A stretch of 64,000 bases of DNA, from contig CM060975.1 in NCBI GenBank assembly GCA_030765065.1, positions 104,056,094 through 104,120,093 on the forward strand, given 5' to 3'. The notes beneath the pieces are model-generated. The model searched no databases and had not been told where the DNA came from. It saw only the letters and a program-made list of their open reading frames with translations. The position numbers were made by a program, and so were the translations under genes. Source of the stretch: Deroplatys truncata. Lineage: Eukaryota > Arthropoda > Insecta > Mantodea > Mantidae. Shown in pieces: positions 1 through 11,918 of this stretch (position 1 is the first letter of the stretch; every line of letters begins with the position of its first letter).

Positions 1-125
1 CTTTCAGACTCTTCAGAGAGTATAGAATGCTTCTAATTAAAGTAAAAATTCCCCAACCCAGGCTGAAATCGAACTCAAGAGCCGTAACGCGACCACTCGA
101 CTACAGAGGCAGTCAACACATTGAT
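1..125 (-). repeat. tRNA-derived SINE copy (family S3), cut by the window edge
   Basis: Read on the minus strand, this has a tRNA-like head with an A-box-like TAGTCGAGTGG and a B-box-like GAGTTCGATTTC. It is followed by a body with a GGAATTTTTACTTTA-type segment and an AGAGTCTGAAAG-type segment. The same body occurs near 8040-8120, 17430-17500 and 61700-61790, so this is a dispersed family. It runs off the left edge of the window. Confidence 0.6.
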
Positions 126-690
126 AGTTCTGTACTTGTGACAAAAAATGTTCGCGAGTTCTTTGAATACACGAGGATAAACCTGTTTTGAATAAAGAAA
201 TAATTTATGTCATAGAAGAACTCTGCGAGCAATAACCAACGAGAGACAACTAAGAAAACTTATGGTTGATATGCAGAGTAAGGTAAGGGGAACCTGAGCT
301 TATATATTCGTCTTCTTCTTCTTTAGCAGATTATCCGCTCGTTGTAGGACTGGACTTAAAAGCCAATACCTTGGGTCAGTAGCCTGTCAGGAACAAGCAA
401 ACTCTGGATCATAGCATATTCAGGTTGTTGATCATGCCTGGTATGGCCGTGGAGAAGCAGGAAATGAAATGTAGTGATGAAAGGGATTATAGGAAAATTC
501 GCGGATCAAATTATCCAACCCAGCATTCACCTAGCAACCGAGGAAAATACCTTCGGTCAGGATGGTGGGCCCCGGGACTTTGAATCCGGGTCCTCCAAAA
601 TGGATACCACAGACACTGCTGCTGACCCGCTCGGTGAGCTTAGATATTCAAGAAATGTAACTCCTTAAACATCACGGAATAATTGAACCT
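126..690. other. no gene recognised
   Basis: I see no supported coding sequence. Around 570-595 there is a GGGACTTTGAATCCGGG-like stretch that on the minus strand resembles a tRNA B-box context, possibly another decayed SINE head. The retrotransposon tail that starts at 691 may extend upstream, but I cannot follow its frame. Confidence 0.4.
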
Positions 691-970
691 AAGCTATTAG
701 ACCAAGTTATATTAACTGGACTACGTGTTGGACATACTTCTATAACGCACAAACATCTCCTCAACCGTGACCTTCCTCCTGTGTGCGATCTCTGTAGATC
801 CAACCTCACAGTTCATATCTCGTTAGTGTCTACCGTCACTATGTACAACACAGAGAAAGATGTGAAACCCCCCAACAGCCTGCCAGACACCCTACATTCA
901 GCACAACAAACAACTTTAAACTTTATGAAAGCGACAAAATTATATAACAATGTCAGCACACCTACCTAGA
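691..970 (+). pseudogene. C-terminal fragment of a non-LTR retrotransposon ORF2 (RNase H / zinc-knuckle tail)
   Basis: The frame from 691 reads LDQVILTGLRVGHTSITHKH and then a Leu-Leu-Asn stretch, PPVCDLC and a Leu-Thr-Val-His. This is the layout of the C-terminus downstream of RNase H in I- and Jockey-like ORF2 proteins: a GLRxGHT segment followed by a CxxC...H motif. The expected His-x-Leu-x-x-Cys closing the zinc motif is disturbed. The frame ends at a stop at 967-969 after a conserved-looking LNFMKATKLYNNV tail. There is no reverse transcriptase upstream, so this is a 5'-truncated, decayed copy. The family assignment is by motif recall, not by search. Confidence 0.6.
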
Positions 971-1341
971 GAATTTAATGTTGTATGTACTATTACTGTT
1001 TATTTATTAACACTTCCCTCAATTAAGGGCTGTCATATAGACAAAGTATACCTATACAATTAATAAATTTAAATTGACAATGACGAAGTTAACATATCAA
1101 AATAATGAAAATCAACTTAAAATACAAATATAAATGAATTTAAATCGGAACAGAAAAGTGGTATAAAACAATCCTATTATGCAGTTAAAATAACTAAATA
1201 TGTAATAATTTAATAATTTCAATTATTTTTAAAGTGGTGTATCAATATTATATTGAATGCAAATGATTTCTGAGGATGAGAATTGATCCTCTAATAGCCA
1301 TGATTGCTATTTCATAAAGTAGGCGTTTATCAAGGCCGTAC
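971..1341. other. AT-rich stretch between two retrotransposon tails
   Basis: Very AT-rich with no ORF. It plausibly contains the 3' untranslated regions of the two converging retrotransposon fragments (plus-strand end near 970, minus-strand end at 1342). No tail repeat or target duplication could be placed. Confidence 0.4.
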
Positions 1342-1955
1342 TCACCAAAACTTGTGTGGATTTTTAGTCATTGTCCCTCTAGCTCCTATCATCAATCCTG
1401 TGACTGAGATTTTATTTAAATTGTATTTATCCTTGTAATAGGAGATAGTGAGTTCATAAATAGCCTTTTTTTCTGCGTCTACTTCTTCGGGCTGTTGACA
1501 GTGGAATTCAAAGCGCACAGTAGGATCAATGATTAATCCGCTACTGTCAGATGATGTCTTGCAGGCGATGAAGTCGATGCGGCTGCTGCTACCACTGTTG
1601 GATAATCCATATACCTCCTCGTGGACCTGAAAACCGCTTTCCTCCATACCTGCTGCAATCACGCTTCTTATTTTGTGATGTCTGCTGTTTCGCAGACCTT
1701 CTCCGTATGGACAAGCACCTAGAACGTGTGTAAGGGTTTCGTGCTCTCTGCCACAACGGCGGCAGAGGGTATTGTTCTGGGACCTCCCTGGTAAGAAGCG
1801 TACAGCAGTAACTCCAGCAGTCGTTTTGATGGCATCGCTCCATTCTGAGCAAGAAAGTCCGCGATGATCTCGGATCCATTTATTAGTAGGTGTATAATCA
1901 CTGAACATTTTAACTCCTCTTCGTTTGTGCGGTAATTCGCTCCCAAGTTGAAATT
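1342..1955 (-). pseudogene. C-terminal part of an R2-like (restriction-like endonuclease) non-LTR retrotransposon protein
   Basis: A 188-residue minus-strand frame starts at 1908. An open extension of about 15 residues upstream of that Met reaches a stop near 1955 and reads SELPHKRRG-like. Residues ~45-70 carry a zinc motif of the R2 type (LCRRCGREHETLTHVLGAC). This is followed by Arg-His-x-x-Ile, an RIDFIA segment and a DPTVRFEFH...EKKAIYE region, and the frame ends with a GARGT motif. This order (CCHC knuckle, then a PD-(D/E)XK-like endonuclease, then GARGT) is characteristic of R2-superfamily ORFs. No reverse transcriptase precedes it: the upstream minus-strand sequence to about 2131 is in another frame. 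It is a 5'-truncated, frame-broken copy and not at an identifiable rDNA target. Confidence 0.75.
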
Positions 1956-3728
1956 ATTTTTCTCTCGGACGTCGTTTTACTTTCCTTGCATCTGGGAGAA
2001 GACTCACAGGATCTCTGATGTCGTTTTGAGTGATGTTGAGTAGTCGTAAAGTTTTGAGTTTCTTGATCAAAATCTCTTATAGTGTTAACAAGTGGGTCGT
2101 TGAAGTAATACTGTAATTTTATTGTAATCATGTTCTGTATTCTAAAGTAGTCGCGATATGACTTTTAAAGTTGAAGCGACAATAAAGAATATATAATAAA
2201 AAAAACATTTTTATATCGTGCTCCTAAAGCAGCCTCTTCCGAGAGGCAACTTTCTTCCAGCACACTGCAAAGATTTCACTATAGGATTGTAAGATAGACT
2301 AATCATATTCCAAACACACACTGAATTCAGCACGACTGTCCTAAAGGAAATGACCACTGACCTCAACTGGAGCTACACAAACGTGTTCTTTAAGAGAGCG
2401 TGGTCCTCCAGTGGTTAGAAAACCAGGAGTCGGAACTCTGCTCCTTTTAAAATTAAAATGTCCCTAGTCGCTGAGCAACACACAGAAACACCTGTGTCGG
2501 CCCCAAAGCATCGATGCTCTCTTGTTAAAGTCTTACTGTTGCGGGACATCAAAGGCAGCATTTGACGAAAAAGACAATGCCACAAGAAGGTAAAGTGAAA
2601 GGAAACAAAACAGACGCGCGGAAAGGGGGGAAACACGCTTGCCAACTCTTTTTGATGAAAATTCACCTCATCCATATTCCGATGTAAGTGTGGGGAGGTT
2701 AAAAGAAGTGAACGCCATACATCTGTATTCTGCACTTTGGCTAGATAAGATCTTTGTCGTGTCTGAGGGAGACGGTGATGTCTTCTGAAATACAAATCGG
2801 TGGAAACGCTTGCGTCAACCCCAACAGCCGTTAGTCATCAGTTGTTGCAAGCCTAGTGTCAAGATTGGAATCTAAGTAAAAAATTAGCTTTCTAAATGCT
2901 AAACTTTTGTTTGGCAAGAACCCAAACATACTGCTTATTTTCCAGTTTACCATCTTGTGCTCCTTTTCTTCCCTATATTCTTTATTATTAATCCACTTTT
3001 CCTTCTGTTTACACTTATATACCTCATCTGCTGCCTTTTTCTTCCATTATTAGGAGTGCGCGAGTTCAGAAGGAACCAAAACAAAACATTTAATTGTTAG
3101 ATAGTCATTGCAAGAAAAAAAGGCTCCAAGCCAAAATATGCGATGACTAGGGCCCGAATTTGTCTGCAAATCATACAGTAATATATGTATGCAAGTATGC
3201 ACAAAAATGTAAAAACCATGTACCATAATAAGCAAAAACAAATGAACGAAAATAAAATAAACTATTTCTTTTTGTGGGGAAATTTCTTATCAATACGAGT
3301 AAGGGTCCCTGGACCTCGCCACCATTAACACAAGCCCTTAAGACCGTAGCGAGCCGCAGCGAAACTACATTGCCCTCTGTTTTCGGGATTTAACCCGAGA
3401 TTAGGCTAGAGCGTGTGTGAACTGGATTCAGACCGGCTACAAGGAAATCTGTCGATGTCAGCGACCCTCAAAATATCAACTCGACACTTATCTTAATCAT
3501 TTTTGCATGTACACCCCTTCTCACCTCCCATGCTGATGAGGTTGAACTTGGACCTGAGGAGACCTATCGATTCGACATTAATATCGCTCGTTTTTATTAT
3601 TTCTGCATGTAACCCATTTCCACTCCCGCAGCATTGTTTTCTAGATTGTAAGTCATTTGTATACTGAGTTTAGTTGAAAGTTTCCCAGGCGTTCCAGAAT
3701 TAACTGGAACTACATACATATACATATC
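1956..3728. other. unassigned, no gene recognised
   Basis: Minus-strand open frames at 1910-2131 and 2415-2795 have no recognisable motifs. The first may be out-of-frame remains of the R2-like element. A more GC-rich block at about 3295-3560 has the look of repeated DNA but no match inside this window. I see no RNA gene here. Confidence 0.4.
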
Positions 3729-4202
3729 TACAGGGTGATTCAAAAAGAAGGAACAGCTTTTTTCAATATTCAATTTTAATGAACGACAATAGATATGACG
3801 CATATTGAATAGAGGAAAGTTCAAAGTTTTAAGCCCCCACCTATTAGTTCCATTCAGTGCCTACAGCAGTGCTGGGTTTGTTTACGAGAAAATGGCAATG
3901 CCACAGGAAAAATCGTTTTGTGTGCTGCAGTATGCAAAGAGTGAATCCATTGTTTTATTGCAGCGTGCATTTCGTTTTAAGTTCAACAACGAGCTGCCTC
4001 GTCATAAAAATTTACAATTGATACATAAATTAGTAAAAATAGTTGCGTATGCAAAAGGAAAACACTGGTCATCCTCGCATAACAAATGGTGCTCATTTTG
4101 AACTTTTCTCTATTCAGTGATGTATCGCATGTGTAGCCATTTATTGTCGTTCATTAAAAATAAATATGTTAAGTTTATTCCTTCTTTCTGAATAAACCTG
4201 TA
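3729..4202 (+). mobile_element. 470-bp non-autonomous DNA transposon with long TIRs and TA duplication
   Basis: The element spans 3731-4200 and is flanked by TA at 3729-3730 and 4201-4202. The ends are inverted copies over roughly 90 bp. The left end starts CAGGGTGATTCAAAAAGAAG; the right end, reversed, starts CAGGTTTATTCAGAAAGAAG. Both continue through a shared TTTTAATGAACGACAATA block to a TGAATAGAG-AAAGTTCAAA block. The interior holds the beginning of a transposase gene only, so this is an internal-deletion derivative. TA duplication and the transposase piece point to the Tc1/mariner/IS630 superfamily. Confidence 0.8.
3892..4101 (+). pseudogene. N-terminal transposase remnant with a DUF4817-like helix-turn-helix
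   Basis: The frame starting at the ATG at 3892 reads QEKSFCVLQYAKSESIVLLQ, then RAFRFKFN and a PRHKN...IHK segment. This matches the shape of the DUF4817 domain of insect transposase-like proteins (a Gln-Glu-Lys...Cys-Val-Leu start, QRAFR..F, a Pro-basic segment and then a KGK(x)xG linker). Here the linker is degraded to AKGKHW. The frame then runs straight into the right TIR and stops, so the catalytic DDE domain is absent. In length it is about 70 residues against 300 or more for a full transposase. It cannot be functional as an enzyme, although a DNA-binding stub could in theory be made. Confidence 0.65.
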
Positions 4203-7200
4203 TTTTATAATATAATTATATTCACTGGAGAGACTTCGAGTATTAGTAATTACTGATTAACTGAAGTGTAAATTATAATTTAATACCACATTCACGATTA
4301 AAACATGAATGCCTGCATTAAAAACTTAAAACATGGGTTTTCCGATGGAATATGCGTTTATATGCATTATCAAACGCTGCTCAAATTGTCTGAGAAAGTG
4401 TTATTTACAAGGTATATCATTCCCGAATACCTGTAAATATATAAAGAAGGAACATGCATCTTACATTTAATCCCGGGCTCTAGTGATGACTTTAATCACA
4501 ATCAACAAGACAATCAAACTCCAAGAAGGTGTACATTTTCATACAGACTGGGTATGGACCAGCATTAAAATACATAGCATTATTTTACACTGTCGTGAAC
4601 TGAACGCACGGACTGAATGCTTTATAATGGGAATTTCCGAACTCCCTTTCTGTGTACTCTTCAGGTTGGTGTACAGGGGTGCGATTTTGTACACGAAAAG
4701 AGAAAAAGATAAAAGTAAAACGAGCAACAGCCAGGAAGCGATCCTATTTGGAAAATATCGGAAGCACTCACTGACGCTGCGTTCACAGTATGCTATGCCA
4801 TATTACGTTCCTTTTCAAGATATGCGATAAACTGGAAAAGGCATACCATCCTGGGTATGTGCTTTGATGGCTCAGCGATCAAACGCAAGTGCCTTTAATT
4901 AGAACTACCTCGGTTCCAATCCTCCGTGCATTTCAGTTCCTGCTGAAGCTAAAATTAATATAGGAGAGTACTATATATTTTAAAATGGACAAGATATATT
5001 TTAATAAGTTATTTATGCTGAAACACAAAAAAATAAATTTGTCCTCGTTTCCAAAACAAATATCCCAAAAATGAGGCGGTAATGGAAGCGGAGTGTTTAT
5101 CCACCTGATATTACGTTACATTGTTTAGCTTATTGTTACTTAAAGCTTTTATTAGTTTCGTATTTATTCTGAAAACAAAGAGGAGCACTGCAGTTTTTTC
5201 TGTATAAGTACATACACCTTAAAACAAGTAAAGGTTTGTAGTTGGAAATTACATTATGATGCATGCATTAAACATAGCATTTATTTTGGAGGAAACTTCA
5301 TGGTGAAGATTCAAACATCTATAGCTCTATTGCTGGATAGTTTCTTATAAACGCCGCGCATTTAGAACTTAATTCGATTGATGACAAAACGAAGCTATAA
5401 GCTTGCGCGCAGAGATGCCAAGTATGAATTGACAGCTGAACTGAGCGGAATTTACTGTTTGTTCAGTGACAGTTTAACTAGAGGGGTGGGGTGGCCCATT
5501 CCTTAAGGTAAAGCGTTAGCTAGAGAGAGGGATACGCAGTATGCTGAGCTCGTGACGTGTACCGTGGAAAACAGCCAACAGTCTTCTCTCTTTTGGGAAT
5601 CTGTACCCCTCATTTACCTCGGATTAAGTAAACACTATCTCCTTTCAGCACCCAAACCCCTACCTGCTTGGAAGATCACCCCACCTCCTAGCTAAAACGT
5701 CGCTGAACAGACAGATTTACGCTTAGAACCTCCTGCGTGTGTACATGCATACATTCCGTGGTAAAAGTAAACGCAGATGATAAATTAGTAAGAATTTAGA
5801 AGTAAGTGAAATTTGCTGATTTCTCGTGGACCTCTCCCCACTCTCTAAAAAAATAGTTTGTTTTATAATTTACTATAGTTTAAATTCTGTGATAGCTTCC
5901 CGTCATTGCGCAGTGTGTAACATGTCATACGTTAGCCATTTTTAAATACGATCCACTAATTTGCATATCTTATTCCACGGCGATGATCAGCACCCAAGAA
6001 AATGAAAAACGCCTTGCTTGCTACTTCCATGTAGTAACCGCAAGGTTTATACCCATTATAATTTAAAGTACAATTAATAATTTCTTTAACTGAATTTCAA
6101 ATATATCCGAGTCTTGTGTTACATGTCATTTTAAATTATTAGTCCTAATTTAATTAGTATTTTGTTAGGTTGGAATGGATGCATAGCAATGTTTCGTTCT
6201 GACATTACTATTAATTATGCTACAGGTTATCTAACTCAAAATGTTACATGAAATTTTTGCCTTTTTCATTCTTTATGGCTCTGAAAGTTTTCAATAACTT
6301 TGCTCAAAAGTTTAGAGAAATTGTATTATTTATTTTGGCATATATCTACTATTAATTAATAAAGTAATTCTTCTCATGGGTTTTGTAATACAGTTTACCA
6401 AAAATATGTATTATATGTATTATAACTGCGCTTTAAATTAGCCTATGAAATGATAGAGTGGTATTAGCACGTACTGTTTTAAATGGAAGTTATGTAAAAA
6501 TACTGAATGTCAAGTTAAGGTTTCGATGTAAATGAAAGCATATAAAACAGGAAAGAAAGGCCTTGTAAGGTAACAAAATGTCTAGTTTATGGAAAGTCAT
6601 TTAACCGATTTAATAATAAAAACTGACAATCGCGAATCAGTACATCTTTGAAATTCAAGTTGAATGTGTATTTGGAAACAGCATGAATTGTTTATGGCGG
6701 AAACCATGGAAAAGGAGCGTCTTCACACATGCGGTCAGAGAGCAAAATCACGGTCTCGGAGTTACGTGCATCCGCTTCCATTTTAGCCGGCAGCCACATA
6801 TTTCATAAAGTGCTACGAGGAGAACTCCCAGGTGAGAGGGCGAAGCTGGGGCTCAGGAGGGCAGTAACTTAACAGGAAACCTGTCGACAGCCTGCCATTT
6901 CATTTCCAAGGCCGACCCACTTTTCCATAGAATTTAATGCGAGGCCTTGGAGAATAGCTTCCACGCACTTCCTTTTCCAACATTTGAATAGGTACACAAA
7001 GGCGGCTGGCATTTTAAAGTTATTAGAATTCCCAGAGTATGTGCATTTGATCTCCATCATACCGGGAGAGAAATATGTTAGTCAATTTTTACTGATTAAA
7101 GGAGTTTACTAAAGGGATTATGTTAATTTTACTATTATCGCACATTGCTTATTTCTGAAATTAATACAAAATGTTGTTCACATCCATTATAAAAATAAAC

Positions 7201-7984
7201 GTTTATATATTTTAATTCCTGAGAATGATTAGCTTTTAGTATTAGTACCTAATTTTTATTACATATTGTTATATCCTGGGGTGAAAGCCAAAAGGTTTCC
7301 AGAAAATTATTAAATTTAAATCACTTCAACACGCACATGGGAGGGGGGCGCAACTCGCTGGCAGCTAGAAGTCCGGGACCTTGGTGTGTAATTAAGGGGA
7401 AGGCGTGGGTTTTATATTACACAGAAACATTACATAACACACATTACCTGGGATTTATTAACAAAGTTTGGCTTCTCTACATGATTAATAAAGGAAACAG
7501 GATGAAGGGAGATGCCACAGACCGAAGATCGGCCACATACGACTTGTTCAAACGACCACTTACTCTCAAATGACGCTATCTTTTCCCACCACCAACCGTG
7601 TCTCACCAAGCCAGACAGGGTTGACGTCGTACCAGACAATTTCAAACAGATCCTTCCCTTTGGCGTGGTCCGCGCCAAAAGGAGAGACGGATAAGCCGAA
7701 ATATAACTAAGGAGACCCAATAATGCTACGTCTGGTAGCAACAATACAGCACAACACTGCGTCTGGTAATGACAATGAACTTACTGATACGCCACAATAT
7801 AAACAGAAACCCAAATGGTCTTCAAAATCTGCATATTGATTTAGCTAATTCCAGTAAGTAAAACTTCAAAATTTTACATTAAAAACATTAATAAAATCTG
7901 ATTTTACAAAGTTATGGTAAAGGCCAACTATTATACTAAATGCGAATGGCCTTTCCAGAGTTTTGGGATACGGCCATTGACATT
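4203..7984. other. long AT-rich stretch, no gene recognised
   Basis: Open frames here (for example 4483-4830 plus, 6869-7060 minus, 7337-7573 plus, 7430-7744 minus) show no domain or conserved motif that I know. The block at 7330-7760 is more GC-rich than its surroundings and might be an unidentified repeat. A tRNA-like relic at 4862-4960 is listed separately. Confidence 0.4.
4862..4960 (+). repeat. tRNA-like SINE relic
   Basis: A GATGGCTCAGCGATCAAACG segment resembles an A box and D arm, and CGGTTCCAATCC about 40 bp later resembles a B box. The remaining stems do not pair, so this is a decayed SINE head rather than a tRNA gene. Confidence 0.45.
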
Positions 7985-8130
7985 ACCATTGTGGGTAGTC
8001 AGCGTTCTGGCTTCTTAACCCTAGATTCCGGTTTTTTTTTTTTTTTTGGCTGGGCGGGGAATTTTTCTTTAGCTCGAATTTTTGTTTACCCTCTGCAGAA
8101 TCTGAAAGTATGCATTTGGGAGTGAGTTTG
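7985..8130 (+). repeat. SINE family S3 copy
   Basis: A degraded tRNA-like head (GGTAGTCAGCGTTCTGGC) is followed, after a T tract, by the S3 body: GGCTGGGCGGGGAATTTTTC, then CTTTAGC, CCTCTGCAGAATCTGAAAGT and GAGTGAGTTTGAG. The head carries a poly-T expansion at about 8033-8047. Confidence 0.55.
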
Positions 8131-8584
8131 AGTATGGATGTGTTTCATATTAAAATGATTAAAAACCACTATTAACTTTTAACTAAATTTTAACTAAAAC
8201 TATTAACTAACCACAGGTTAGTTCAATTTTTAATAAGATAATTGAGCGTTTCTTGCAATTAAATATAACACTTGGTAAGTATTAACCAATTATACTGATT
8301 GTATAATTGAAACCAGTTCGGAGTGTTAAATTATATTGGGCCGATATAAATGGAGGATTACTAATATTTATTAAATGAATATTGCGGAAAACAATACTAA
8401 AAATAGTATATTTTAGGCGTTATTGTCCTTAATTTTGAAACCAATTTCAAACGAATTTTAAATATTTACTCTTAAATAAAAATTTCAACTAGCTGGATAC
8501 ATCCAATCCCCTAAAACAGCTTTTTTTAGGGGTTTGCATATAAACTAGCCTTAACCTTGTGATAATTTCAATAAAAAATATAAA
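8131..8584. other. AT-rich, nothing recognised
   Basis: No ORF or repeat shared with other parts of the window was found apart from short TTAACTAA-like direct repeats at about 8172-8222. Confidence 0.4.
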
Positions 8585-9483
8585 AATCTGATGTGTTACA
8601 CTCACAGGACTTTCTCTACTCTTGTACAAACTATTTTTACAAACGCTTATTCTCCATCTACTTCATGTTAATCGAGATAAACATTTGCAGACTCTATCTT
8701 ATTGCTAATTTTTTTGTAGATGTAAGGGGATAATATATTTAAAGGGCAATTTGGAAATACAGTAGCCTTTAAGCACATACATATCTCTTAATAGCTGGAT
8801 GCTAGGTGCAGCACCACTCCCTTTGCCACAGATTAATACTCTTTGCATATCAAAGACAAAAAAATGAATAACGAATTCCCATTTAAGAAAATAAGTATTG
8901 AAAAATATAAGAGAATAACAAGCAATATCTCGAAAATGGTTCACTCAACAAAAAAAATGTATATGACATGAATTGTGTATTTTAACGCGTTCTATATTTT
9001 TTGTGTAGTAAAATTTTCTCTATCTCTTATGGTTTACCGGTTATGCAAATGTCGTTCACAATGAAGAATACTTTTGGAGACATTCCCAGAAAATTCAAGC
9101 TATACGTTTTATTTGTCATGACAATACATTAAACCTGTGATATTTTAATCAAAATCGTTAGAGCCATTTTTGAGAAAATTAAAATTTTCGAAAAATCTTC
9201 CATGTAAATGGTATCCTGGGGTGGGGTTATTTTCTTGAAAATCTTCGTGTCGCATCCCTGGAAGATATTCAACCTAAATACCAAGTTTGGTGTTTATCCG
9301 ACTGTTCGTTTCTGAGTTATGCTGTTCACAGACACACAGACACACACACGGACATGTTTCCAAAAATGCTTTTTTTGGATTCAGGGGGTCTCAAAACATG
9401 TATTTCCGGTGAAATCTCAGTATCGAATTTTTGGGTGGAATACAATACTTCCCCTACTTACTATACGTAGTAGAGAAAGTAAT
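8585..9483 (-). repeat. family-1 unit (complete, reverse orientation)
   Basis: This is a complete copy of the ~0.9-kb non-coding repeat that recurs from 29 to 61 kb. In reverse it starts near GATGTGTTACACTCAC, then ACTTTCTCTACTCTTGTACA. It contains a conserved CACACA-rich centre and ends CTATACGTAGTAGAGAAAGT. ACTTTCTCTACT and AGTAGAGAAAGT form an inverted repeat near the two ends. No long ORF is preserved among copies. Confidence 0.75.
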
Positions 9484-9494
9484 AAAGAAATGTA

Positions 9495-9640
9495 TAGCTG
9501 CGTTCATAAAGTATGGTCCATTCCCGTACACCACAAAACTATTTTGTCTGCCAAACAGTTTCCACCTTTGCTTAACACCAAATTTAATCCAGCCCTTATC
9601 ACTTCGTCCTAGGGATGGCTTTAACAAATCCAAGAAAAAA
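9495..9640 (+). repeat. left end of a family-3 TIR element
   Basis: CGTTCATAAAGTATGGTCCA followed by TTCCCG matches the terminus seen at 47038, 56540 and (reversed) 19500-19528. The right end was not found, so this is a partial copy abutting the family-1 unit. Confidence 0.45.
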
Positions 9641-10090
9641 TGAATCAATGGGGTATATTATACTGTTTATGAAATCAAGAGAGTGTCAGAAATAGCCTCG
9701 CTAACTGCTTTATGCTGCAATTGGTGTAAATATGAGGAGATGGGCCAGCCTATGTAACATGATTAGATACTCCAATTTGTAGAGGTAGGGGTGGGTGAGA
9801 AATTAACTGCACCATTAATATACACAAAAACCACAATATTTGTCAAACACTTTTTCTGAAGTAGACATGCCATCGATAAGGCATATAACAGTGCAAGGGC
9901 TGCTGAATTGTGCGACTTAACTGGAAGAACCGAATCCATTGATGAGCAATTCTCTATTAAATAGAATTAACAATTTTCAAGAAAAAGGAACAAGCAGGGC
10001 AAGAAATTTGGACAAATTTCACAGCTTTAGTAACTGACTTTGACCCATAAGCATTTAGACCAATTACCAGTAAAATAATACTAACACCAC

Positions 10091-10122
<32 letters not shown>

Positions 10123-10606
10123 TAAACCGTCACTAAAACGTACTATTATTATGAGCATGTTAATGTTGACATGAGTATTAACTCAACTATAATCAGCCAG
10201 TAAACACAAGACAACGTTGGCAGTGTTACGCTCTACCCACCGTTTGCGAAGAGGTAAGCAATATGCCATTAAGTTACTAGAATTATGCAAGAGGTGGAAG
10301 GAATTTGTCAATGGCAGAGAGTGCAGCCCTCTAACTACTAACTCTTACTAACCTAACTCATCGCCTCGCTATAAGAGCCAATTATTTTCCAAGCAAGTTA
10401 CTTCAAAGTTTTATGTGTAAAATTTCGATTCCATACATGCGTATGGATGGAATGAATGGTCAAAGCGAAGATGATCTGTAGCACCTAAACCACTTAATTA
10501 AAGTACTGGTTTGGTGAGATTACTGTGATAAGTAGACCTCGAATTTTTAGGCCCTTAAAAACCAATTTTAAGCACCTAAAATAGGCTCTCAAATATAAAA
10601 ATGAAA
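9641..10606. other. no gene recognised; one AAT microsatellite
   Basis: Non-coding by inspection. A perfect (AAT)n tract of about 32 bp lies at 10091-10122. Confidence 0.45.
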
Positions 10607-10895
10607 TTAATTGTTCTTCCACACAAGCCGTGTGTTGGCAAGGTTGGAAAGGTAGAATCAGACGACTGAAAAAGTCAGTTCATACTTAAAGTACCTACGG
10701 TACTGTAAGTCGCCATTGGGGTATGTCATCTCAATACAATTTGAGAGCTACTTGTGGTTTACCGGGAAAAATGCGAATCAGTTGGGGAATTTAATGTCCC
10801 AACGGCATGTTGCCATGGTAGCTCAGTGGTTAGAGCAACCGAACGGAGGCCGGGAGATCTGTAGTTCAAATCCCGGCTATGGCATTGAATTGGAT
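10607..10895 (+). repeat. repeat S2 with an embedded tRNA-like module (copy 1)
   Basis: Two blocks are shared with the copy at 20128-20535: an outer block (ACAAGCCGTGTGTTGG, then GGAAAGGTAGAATCAG) and an inner block from GCCATTGGGGTATGTCATCT onward. The inner block ends in a tRNA-like sequence at about 10812-10885. In this module a 7-nt 5' acceptor strand GCCATGG can pair with CTATGGC, the D arm reads GCTC/GAGC, and a B box reads AGTTCAAATCC. The T stem is degraded. This copy lacks the right inverted end that copy 2 has. Confidence 0.6.
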
Positions 10896-11107
10896 TTTAT
10901 GTATCTAAAATGTATTTACATTTATAAATGTTTAAAATGTAATTAATTAGTAAGAATTACAGTTACACAATATCAAAAACAAATTTACCAAATTATTATC
11001 GCCAGAAACATTTTATTATGCCTTAAATTATGATTTATTTATGGTTGGTAGTACATAATACATAATATGAGCTTATAAAATTGGGAAAAAGACATCTCTA
11101 AAGTAAC
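10896..11107. other. nothing recognised
   Basis: AT-rich linker between repeat S2 and a transposase tail, with no shared repeat or ORF seen. Confidence 0.4.
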
Positions 11108-11250
11108 TGTATACATCACAGCGAAAATGCACCATATACTACAGACATATCATTGTGATTTAAATGCTCTTGAGCTGACATGGAGCCACCTCCAAACACA
11201 ATATACCGATAAGAACAAAAGTGTAAAAGAACTGTTTAAAAAAAATTAGA
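11108..11250 (+). pseudogene. C-terminal fragment of a DDE transposase (YHCDLN type)
   Basis: The frame contains YHCDLNALELTWSHLQTQY, then DKNKSVKELF and a stop at 11248-11250. Insect IS630/Tc1-like transposase proteins typically have a Leu-Pro-Pro-Tyr-His-Cys-x-Leu-Asn-Pro-Ile-Glu-x-x-Trp segment that carries the last catalytic acidic residue and lies near the C-terminus. Here the two Pro are replaced and Asn-Pro-Ile has become Asn-Ala-Leu, in keeping with decay. Upstream sequence is not readable as the rest of the protein, so only the tail remains. It may belong to the same transposase family as the helix-turn-helix fragment split by the 33-39 kb retrotransposon, but that link is inference. 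Confidence 0.6.
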
Positions 11251-11918
11251 AAGTCAACAGATAAAGTGGGATAAATCTTGCGAATGTGTGCATATCAACA
11301 GTTAATGAAGGGGAAGAGGTACGTGAGTCGCAGAAAACAATGGAAAGTGTGCCATTTGAAAGGAATTTCTGCCGTACTGCATTCACAGACCGATACCAAA
11401 GTATAACAAACAGACCTAGAGGTACAAGTATTCTGTTTCTCTTTCTACAAAACGAATGAATCAACCTGCTAAAGCGTTAAAAAAATCAGTCTTTTTCTCA
11501 GAATGCCCCATACCTACAACAAAACTATTATATAGTCTTTGAATCAAATCAGTGCCATGATATCAATCCTTTATCCTTCATTGTTGCATGAAAAAATTAA
11601 TGGAACAAAACAAATAGTAAAATAGGCACTTTTAGACTCTAAAACCTTAAAATAGGAGTCAATGGTCAAAATAAGCATTTTAAGACACCACAAAACCCCT
11701 TCCATGATTTGTTTTATATGAAACGTGAAGGTATTTAACTGGTTTTAGTTTATTCTCGTACATAAAAACAGGAATTTAGCCTAAAATTCGAGACCTAACG
11801 ATGAGGCACAAAACACCTTGAAATCACTGAAATCTCTGCACACAAGTCCATTAATTTACTTTTATTTTATTTATTTTTGTATGTTGGTCCTTAAACAGCA
11901 GACCGTGAATAAATGAGG
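11251..11918. other. no gene recognised
   Basis: Non-coding by inspection. The small minus-strand frame at 11246-11464 has no known motif. Confidence 0.4.
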
